A stretch of DNA of 64,000 nt from UBA8079 sp965205535 (lineage in GTDB: Bacteria > Pseudomonadota > Alphaproteobacteria > UBA6615), in the NCBI GenBank assembly GCA_965205535.1, contig CBDBHH010000005.1, forward strand, positions 1,860,001 to 1,924,000, in the 5' to 3' direction. The notes below the pieces were generated by a model, which saw only the letters and a list, made by a program, of their open reading frames with translations, ran no database searches and had not been told where the DNA came from. Positions 58,813-64,000 of the stretch are shown here, one piece after another (the stretch's first letter is position 1; each line of letters opens with the position of its first letter). The position numbers and the translations under genes are program-made.

Positions 58813-60336
58813 TTACTTGGGCGCCGTTGAAAAACGTTCGCGGATTTCCCGGCGCAGCACCTTGCCCACCGCACTGCGGGGCAGGTCCTCGACCAGATGC
58901 ACCGCCTTGGGTGCCTTCACGGAACCGAGCTGGTCTCTGGCGTGGCCGATGATGTCCTCGGCGGTGGCTGTCGCGCCATCACGCAGTTGAACTGCGGCCT
59001 CGACCCGCTCGCCCCAGTGATCATCCTCGGCGCCGAAGACGACGCATTCATAGATGTCAGGATGTTTCACAAGCGCGCCCTCGACATCCGTCGGATAGAC
59101 ATTGAAGCCGCCGGAGATGATCACGTCGCGCAGCCGGTCTTTCAGGAATAGGTAGCCGCGCTCGTCGATCAGGCCGCCATCGCCGGTCAGCAGCCAGCCG
59201 TCGCGGAACGCCTTTTGGGTCGCCTCGGGGTTCTTGTAGTAACCGGTCATGGTCAGGCCGCCGCGCACAACGACCTCGCCGGTTCCGCCCGGCGGCAGAA
59301 TGTTGCCGTCCGGGTCCATGATCTCGACCCGCATCAGGGGCGTGGCGCGCCCTACCGAGCCGTTGTTGATGTCCTGCTCCAACTCGACGGATGTCATCGC
59401 CGTGCAAACCGAAGAGGCTTCGGTCTGTCCGTAGATCGTCTCGATGGCGCCAGGGAACATGGCCTGGGCCTGGTGCACCTTCTCCGGTGGCATGGGTGCT
59501 GCCGAATAGAGGAGATGGCGCAGGTTCGGGAAACTGCGTTTCTCGATATCGGGCGCGGCCATCGTCTTGTAGATCAGGGTCGGCGGCATGAAGATCGTGC
59601 TGACGCCTCTGTTTTCGAACGAATCGAGGATGCGGTCGGGGTCCGGTGACGGCAGCACGATGTTGCGCCCGCCCGCGGCGAAGATCGGCAGCATCAGAAT
59701 GAACGCGGCGTGGCTCACGGGGGCAGCGGCCACCTGGCAGTCGTCCGGGTTGAGCCGGAACACCGACAGGAAGTTCCCGATCAGCGTGATGCCGGTCCGG
59801 TAGGGCTGCATGACGGCCTTGGGCAGGCCGGTCGAACCGCCGGTGAACTTGATCGCCTGCAAGTCCGTGTCGGGGTCGAGAAGGGGGCGAACCGGGCGCT
59901 TGCCGCGAAAGGCCTCGACCAGTCCATCGACCGTGTCTTCGGCAGGGGCGGCCGGGTCGCCGTCGGGGGCGGCGAGGATGAATGGCGTGTCGCCGATGTC
60001 GAACGCGTCACGTGCGGCATCGTCGGCAATCACCATGTCCGGCTCGACCAGGTCCATCAGCGCGTTGTTCTCTGCCGCGCCGCTGCGCGGGTTCACGGCG
60101 ACCCAGATATGTCCGGCGAGATGGGTCGCCAGGATCGCGATCACATGCTGCAGATTGTTGTAGCCACAGGCCGCAATCCTGGCCTGCTTGTGGGGCAACC
60201 GGTCCTGCAACGCGGCGGCGAGCGCCTCGACCCGCGTGACCAGCTCCCGATAGGAGAGCCGTGTGGTGTCGTCTTCCAGCGCAATCCCGTCGGGATTGAT
60301 CTGTCGACCGCGATAAAGGGTGTCGATGGGCAGCAT
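58813..60336 (-). CDS. AMP-binding acyl-CoA synthetase/ligase
   Basis: 507 residues. ANL family: phosphate loop AIKFTGGSTGLPKAVMQPYR, motif YGQTEASSVCTAMTS, hinge GDGGLIDERGYLFLKDRLRD and C-terminal catalytic Lys in RSAVGKVLRREIRERF. Activates a carboxylic acid with ATP and couples it to CoA. The lack of a signal peptide indicates a cytosolic location; substrate unknown, perhaps the acid imported by the nearby TRAP system. Upstream of the D-tartrate-dehydratase-like gene on the same strand; divergent from the RidA gene. Confidence 0.9.
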   Translation of the reverse strand: MLPIDTLYRGRQINPDGIALEDDTTRLSYRELVTRVEALAAALQDRLPHKQARIAACGYNNLQHVIAILATHLAGHIWVAVNPRSGAAENNALMDLVEPDMVIADDAARDAFDIGDTPFILAAPDGDPAAPAEDTVDGLVEAFRGKRPVRPLLDPDTDLQAIKFTGGSTGLPKAVMQPYRTGITLIGNFLSVFRLNPDDCQVAAAPVSHAAFILMLPIFAAGGRNIVLPSPDPDRILDSFENRGVSTIFMPPTLIYKTMAAPDIEKRSFPNLRHLLYSAAPMPPEKVHQAQAMFPGAIETIYGQTEASSVCTAMTSVELEQDINNGSVGRATPLMRVEIMDPDGNILPPGGTGEVVVRGGLTMTGYYKNPEATQKAFRDGWLLTGDGGLIDERGYLFLKDRLRDVIISGGFNVYPTDVEGALVKHPDIYECVVFGAEDDHWGERVEAAVQLRDGATATAEDIIGHARDQLGSVKAPKAVHLVEDLPRSAVGKVLRREIRERFSTAPK

Positions 60337-60474
60337 CGGCGGGGTCCGGATTTGGCGTCAGGTTGAAACGGCTATCCACAACGGTGGTCAGTTGCGTAGC
60401 ATGGCAGCCTAACGGTCGGGTCCCCATCCGCAAACCGGATGTGGTGAGGCGGTCTCACATTCTGGGAGGAAAGC

Positions 60475-61023
60475 ATGGCGAAGAAAGTCGAACATCTGCA
60501 CTGGCCCGATGCGCCCGACATCTGGATGCCTTACGCGCCGGCGATCAAGGTCACCGGCGGCACCACGGTGTATCTGGCCGGTGTGACGGCCGCACCGGTT
60601 TATCACAGCCACCCGCACGTGCCCGAGGAGTTCGCCGACATGCCCGACGACATGGACGGGCAGGCCCGCGCGGTGCTCGAGAACCTGAAGAAGGGCCTCG
60701 ACGCCGTGGGTGCGACGTTTGACGACATCGTCACCGCCGACCGGTTCCTGACCGACATGGAGCAGCAGGACGATCTTAACCGGGTGTGGGCCGAATATTT
60801 CGGCGACGCCAAGCCGGCCACCACGACCGTGCAGATCGTCCGCCTCGCAACCGACCCGCGCTGCATCCTCGAGGTCAATGCGATCGCGGTGATCGACTCG
60901 CCGGATCGACTAACCGGATCGACTAACCGCGGCGCGTCGGCGCGTCGCGGTACTTCCGGATCAGCTCGTCGGGGTCGAGCGAATCTACCTGCCGCAGCTT
61001 GGGGAACAGCCAGGCGAAGCTGA
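60475..61023 (+). CDS. RidA family protein with an odd C-terminal extension
   Basis: 182 residues, ATG 60475 with GGGAGG. RidA/YjgF fold: HLHWPDAPDIWMPYAPAIKV, VYLAGVTAAPVYHSHPH, DMDGQARAVLENLKKGLDAV and ends its domain at CILEVNAIAVIDSP, near residue 145. RidA proteins are trimeric enamine/imine deaminases that detoxify reactive intermediates. From residue about 146 the frame runs through a 13-bp tandem repeat into 37 low-complexity residues antisense to the convergent MFS gene (overlap 101 bp); a normal RidA would stop there. The extension is probably the result of the repeat and not a real domain. Confidence 0.8.
   Translation: MAKKVEHLHWPDAPDIWMPYAPAIKVTGGTTVYLAGVTAAPVYHSHPHVPEEFADMPDDMDGQARAVLENLKKGLDAVGATFDDIVTADRFLTDMEQQDDLNRVWAEYFGDAKPATTTVQIVRLATDPRCILEVNAIAVIDSPDRLTGSTNRGASARRGTSGSARRGRANLPAAAWGTARRS
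60901..60926. repeat. 13-bp perfect tandem repeat at the RidA/MFS junction
   Basis: ccggatcgactaa is repeated twice in a row. It carries the MFS stop (TAG, complement) and, depending on copy number, shifts the RidA frame; with three copies the RidA frame would meet TAA at once. Confidence 0.85.
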
Positions 61024-62230
61024 CCGCGACCGTGACGGTCGCCGCACCGCCGACGACCACGGCGGGGACCGTGCCCCACCAGTGTGCGGTCACCCCGGAT
61101 TCGAACTCGCCCAGCTCGTTGGACGCGCCGATGAACACGGCCGTCACGGCGCTGACCCGGCCGCGCATCTCGTCGGGCGTGATGATCTGGACCAGGTTCT
61201 GGCGCACGAACACGCTGACGGAATCGGCCAGCCCCATGACGATAAGTGCCACGGCCGAGAGCCAGAAGAGTTCAGACACGCCGAACACGATCACCCCGAG
61301 CCCGAAGGTGCCGACGGCGACCAGCAGCTTCACGCCGGCGCGCCGGGTCACCGGGTGCTGGGTCATATAGAGCGCGCCGATAAACGAGCCGAGCGTGAAG
61401 GCCGAGCGCAACAGCCCGAACCCGTCTGCACCCACATCGAGAATATCCTTGGCATAGACGGGCAGCAGCGCGATGGCGCCGCCGAACAGGACCGCGAACA
61501 GGTCGAGGCCGATGGCGCCGAGGATCACCTGCCGCGAGGCGATGAATTTGAAGCCGCCGAGAATGTTGGCGATGGTGATGGGGGCGGAGCTGACAATCTG
61601 CACCGGCTTGCGCACCATGCCGGCGAGGATCGTTGCCAGTACGAACACGGCGACCGACAGCACATAGACGAAGAACTCGTCCTGACCGCGCGCTGCCCCG
61701 AAGGCGATGAGCAGCCCGGAAATGGTCGGACCGATGATCCGCGCCATCTGGAACCCGGTGGCCGACCATGCAATGGCGTTGGCCAGATCATCCTTGGGCA
61801 CCAGGTTGGGCACGATCGCCATCTGGGCGGGGGCCTGGAAGGCGCGCGCCACGCCGAACAGCACCAGAATGGCCAGGATCAACCGGAAGTCTATGCCGCC
61901 CGACCACGTGCCCCACAGCAAGGCGGCAGCACAGACGGTTTGCAGCGACACGCAGGCAAAGATGATGCGCATGCGTGGCAGCCGGTCGGCGGCGACGCCC
62001 GAGACCAGGAACAGAAGTGCGAACGGCGCGAACTGGGCAAAGCCGATCAGGCCGAGATTGAGCTCGCTGGAGGTCAGGCGGTAGACCTGCCAGCCGACGG
62101 TGGTGACAAGCATCTCCGTCGCCAGGATGCCCGCGACGCGCGTGGCCCAGAAGTAACGGAAGTCGCGGTGCCGAAACGCGCGTGCGCCGGTGAGCTCACT
62201 GCGGGGCGGAGGTGTATCGCTGGTGGACAT
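60923..62230 (-). CDS. MFS transporter (MFS_3, enterobactin-exporter-like)
   Basis: 435 residues, about twelve TM helices. Start ARAFRHRDFRYFWATRVAGI and LATEMLVTTVGWQVYRLTSS are typical of MFS_3 proteins, with motif FLVSGVAADRLPRMR and RGRVSAVTAVFIGASNELGE (second half). Presumed exporter of small molecules; the substrate is unknown. Complete, but its last 101 bp overlap the extended RidA frame tail-to-tail. Divergent from the IlvD/Edd gene at 62380 with 149 bp between. Confidence 0.85.
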   Translation of the reverse strand: MSTSDTPPPRSELTGARAFRHRDFRYFWATRVAGILATEMLVTTVGWQVYRLTSSELNLGLIGFAQFAPFALLFLVSGVAADRLPRMRIIFACVSLQTVCAAALLWGTWSGGIDFRLILAILVLFGVARAFQAPAQMAIVPNLVPKDDLANAIAWSATGFQMARIIGPTISGLLIAFGAARGQDEFFVYVLSVAVFVLATILAGMVRKPVQIVSSAPITIANILGGFKFIASRQVILGAIGLDLFAVLFGGAIALLPVYAKDILDVGADGFGLLRSAFTLGSFIGALYMTQHPVTRRAGVKLLVAVGTFGLGVIVFGVSELFWLSAVALIVMGLADSVSVFVRQNLVQIITPDEMRGRVSAVTAVFIGASNELGEFESGVTAHWWGTVPAVVVGGAATVTVAVSFAWLFPKLRQVDSLDPDELIRKYRDAPTRRG

Positions 62231-62379
62231 GGCCCCCGGGGGATGAGCAGAGCCGGAAGCCGGTGCTGCGTATTGGCGAAAGTCCCGACTTACGTAACGG
62301 GGCGGGTTTCGCGTGTCAAAGCGCCGCCGCCGCGGCTATCCTTGTTGTTCTTCGTATTTCTCAACCCCGTGAGCCCAGC

Positions 62380-64000
62380 GTGACCGGCAACCGCATCTCC
62401 CCCGACCAACTCCGCAGCCGGCGCTGGCTCGAGGGCGAGACCATGCGCGCCTTCAGCCATCGCGGTCGCCTGCGCCAGCTCGGCTTCAGCCCGGATGATT
62501 TCGACGGCAAGCCGGTCATCGGCATCGTCAACACCTGGTCCGATCTCAACACCTGCCATGGCCATTTCCCCGAGCGCGCCGAGCAGATCAAGCGCGGCGT
62601 GCTCCAGGCCGGTGGTTTTCCCGTGGAGATGCCGGCGATCACGCTGGGCGAGATCCTGATGAAGCCGACCACAATGCTCTATCGCAACCTGCTGGCGATG
62701 GAGTGCGAGGAGCTGATCCGCTCCTACCCGGTCGACGGGGTGGCGCTGATGGGCGGCTGCGACAAGACCACACCGGCGTTGATCATGGGCGCGGTCTCGG
62801 CCGGCGTGCCGCTGATCTACATGCCGGCGGGCACGATGCTGCGTGGATTCTGGAACGGCGAGACGCTGGGCAGCGGCACCGATCATTGGAAATATTACGC
62901 CGAGTATCGCGCGGGTAATGTCGACGCGTCCGTCGTGGACGAAGTGCTGGCCGGTGCGTCGCGCTCGTCGGGCACCTGCATGACCATGGGCACGGCGGCC
63001 ACCATGATGTCGATCACCGAGGCGCTCGGGCTCACCCTGCCCGGCGCGTCGTCCATCCCCGCACCGGATTCCAACCACGGCGTCATGGCGGCGGCCACCG
63101 GGCGGCGTATTGTCGAGATGGTGTGGGAAGACCTGACACCGGACAAGATTCTCACCGCCGCCTCGTTCGACAACGCCATCACCGTCGACATGACGATCGG
63201 CGGCTCGACCAACGCGATCATCCATCTGGTGGCCATGGCAGGACGCGCCCATGTTGACCTCCCGTTGTCGCGCTTCGATGAAATCTCCAAACGCACCCCC
63301 TGGCTCGCCAACATCCGTCCCTCGGGCGAGTTTCTGATGGAGGATTTCTATTACGCTGGCGGGCTGCGTGCCCTGATGCGCGAACTGGGCGACCTGCTCG
63401 ACGGCAGCGCCGCGACGGTCTCGGGCCGACCGCTCGGCGAATCCTACGAAGACGCGCCGCTCCACAATGACGACGTGATCCGCCGCCGGGACAACGCGCT
63501 GAGCGCCGACGGCGGCACGGTGGTGCTGACGGGCTCGCTGGCGCCGGACGGCGCGGTGATCAAACAGTCCGCGGCCGATGCGGCATTGCTCAAACATACC
63601 GGCCCCGCCGTGGTGTTCGCCGACCGGGCCGATCTCGACGCGCGCATCGACGACCCGGATCTGGATGTCACGGCGGACTCCGTACTGGTGCTTCAGAACG
63701 CCGGGCCTGTGGGCGCGCCGGGCATGCCCGAATGGGGCCAGCTGCCGATCCCGAAGAAGCTGCTCGAGGCGGGCGTGCGCGACATGGTGCGCATCTCCGA
63801 CGCCCGCATGTCCGGCACCAGCTACGGGACGTGTGTTTTACATGTCGCACCCGAGGCCCATATCGGCGGGCCGCTGGCGCTGGTGCGCGACGGCGACATG
63901 ATCACGCTCGACGTGGAGGGACGCCGCATCGATCTGGACGTGGACGCAGACGAACTCGCGAAGCGCCGGGCCGACTGGGCGCCGCGCAAGAAAATCCCCG
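62380..64000 (+). CDS. IlvD/Edd family sugar-acid dehydratase (3' end cut by window)
   Basis: About 540 residues visible from GTG 62380. Fe-S cluster Cys ligands are all in place: Cys59 in NTWSDLNTCHGHFPE, Cys127 in GGCDKTTPALIMG and Cys200 in SSGTCMTMGTAATM; the substrate-binding end VRISDARMSGTSYGTCVLHV follows. Sequence style (WSDLNTCHGHFPERAEQIKR, FWKYYAEYRAG-like DHWKYYAEYRAGNVD) fits L-arabinonate/D-xylonate or similar sugar-acid dehydratases rather than the valine-pathway IlvD; substrate inferred only. The C-terminus lies beyond base 64000. Confidence 0.88.
   Translation, partial: MTGNRISPDQLRSRRWLEGETMRAFSHRGRLRQLGFSPDDFDGKPVIGIVNTWSDLNTCHGHFPERAEQIKRGVLQAGGFPVEMPAITLGEILMKPTTMLYRNLLAMECEELIRSYPVDGVALMGGCDKTTPALIMGAVSAGVPLIYMPAGTMLRGFWNGETLGSGTDHWKYYAEYRAGNVDASVVDEVLAGASRSSGTCMTMGTAATMMSITEALGLTLPGASSIPAPDSNHGVMAAATGRRIVEMVWEDLTPDKILTAASFDNAITVDMTIGGSTNAIIHLVAMAGRAHVDLPLSRFDEISKRTPWLANIRPSGEFLMEDFYYAGGLRALMRELGDLLDGSAATVSGRPLGESYEDAPLHNDDVIRRRDNALSADGGTVVLTGSLAPDGAVIKQSAADAALLKHTGPAVVFADRADLDARIDDPDLDVTADSVLVLQNAGPVGAPGMPEWGQLPIPKKLLEAGVRDMVRISDARMSGTSYGTCVLHVAPEAHIGGPLALVRDGDMITLDVEGRRIDLDVDADELAKRRADWAPRKKIP

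Overview
The window is chromosomal DNA of a high-GC, Gram-negative alphaproteobacterium. A marine or soil Rhodospirillales-like organism is my best guess, not proven. Supporting this are the block polyprenyl synthase - DUF2007 - tRNA1(Val) methyltransferase - glyQ - glyS - ppdK, a TRAP transporter, an AcuI-type reductase, lipopolysaccharide glycosyltransferases, and two families of alphaproteobacterial REP-like palindromes. No rRNA, tRNA or CRISPR array is visible.

Layout. 1-3.3 kb: a PAS sensor histidine kinase (cut by the window edge), an SGNH hydrolase and a small hypothetical gene, all on the minus strand. 3.3-4.4 kb: lower-GC, gene-poor DNA with two tiny ORFs and a 44-bp terminator-bearing sequence present twice. 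4.4-21.4 kb: a podovirus-like virion and packaging cluster. It holds both terminase subunits, a head-to-tail portal, major capsid protein, a T7-gp11-like tail adaptor, a large tail protein, a T7-gp13-like internal protein, a Bbp19-like protein, a scaffold-like protein and a short tail-fibre-like protein. No integrase, repressor, replication, RNA polymerase or recognisable lysis gene was found. Two minus-strand cassettes of non-phage genes sit inside it: GlcG-like / Sel1 / membrane protein, and broken sulfotransferase / sulfotransferase / 2OG-Fe(II) oxygenase-like. It also carries a REP pair, a frameshift in a G7 run and an in-frame stop. It is a cryptic prophage or, more speculatively, a domesticated (gene-transfer-agent-like) particle locus.

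21.5-32.3 kb is core metabolism: cardiolipin synthase, an alpha/beta hydrolase, polyprenyl diphosphate synthase, DUF2007, TrmN6-like methyltransferase, glycyl-tRNA synthetase alpha and beta, and pyruvate phosphate dikinase. 32.3-38.9 kb holds YgfZ and an envelope-saccharide operon (GT9, GT2, GT4, asparagine-synthetase-like amidotransferase). 39.1-41.3 kb is a thiolase plus an acrylyl-CoA-reductase-like enzyme. 41.4-46.5 kb is a cell-envelope cluster: lipoprotein, SH3-like protein, VanZ, sulfatase-like protein, small repeat protein, and an O-antigen ligase whose 3' end appears fused to the tail of a convergent Bcr/CflA transporter. 47.6-51.1 kb holds a ketopantoate-reductase-like protein, an amidase, an ArsC-like reductase and an orphan response regulator.

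51.1-64 kb looks catabolic: a TRAP transporter (DctPQM), a cyclase-family hydrolase, a TetR regulator with a clear palindromic operator, an FrsA/pseudooxynicotine-hydrolase-like enzyme, a D-tartrate-dehydratase-like enolase-superfamily enzyme, an acyl-CoA synthetase, a RidA protein, an MFS exporter and an IlvD/Edd dehydratase cut by the window end. Together they suggest import and degradation of a hydroxy- or sugar-acid whose identity cannot be read from the sequence.
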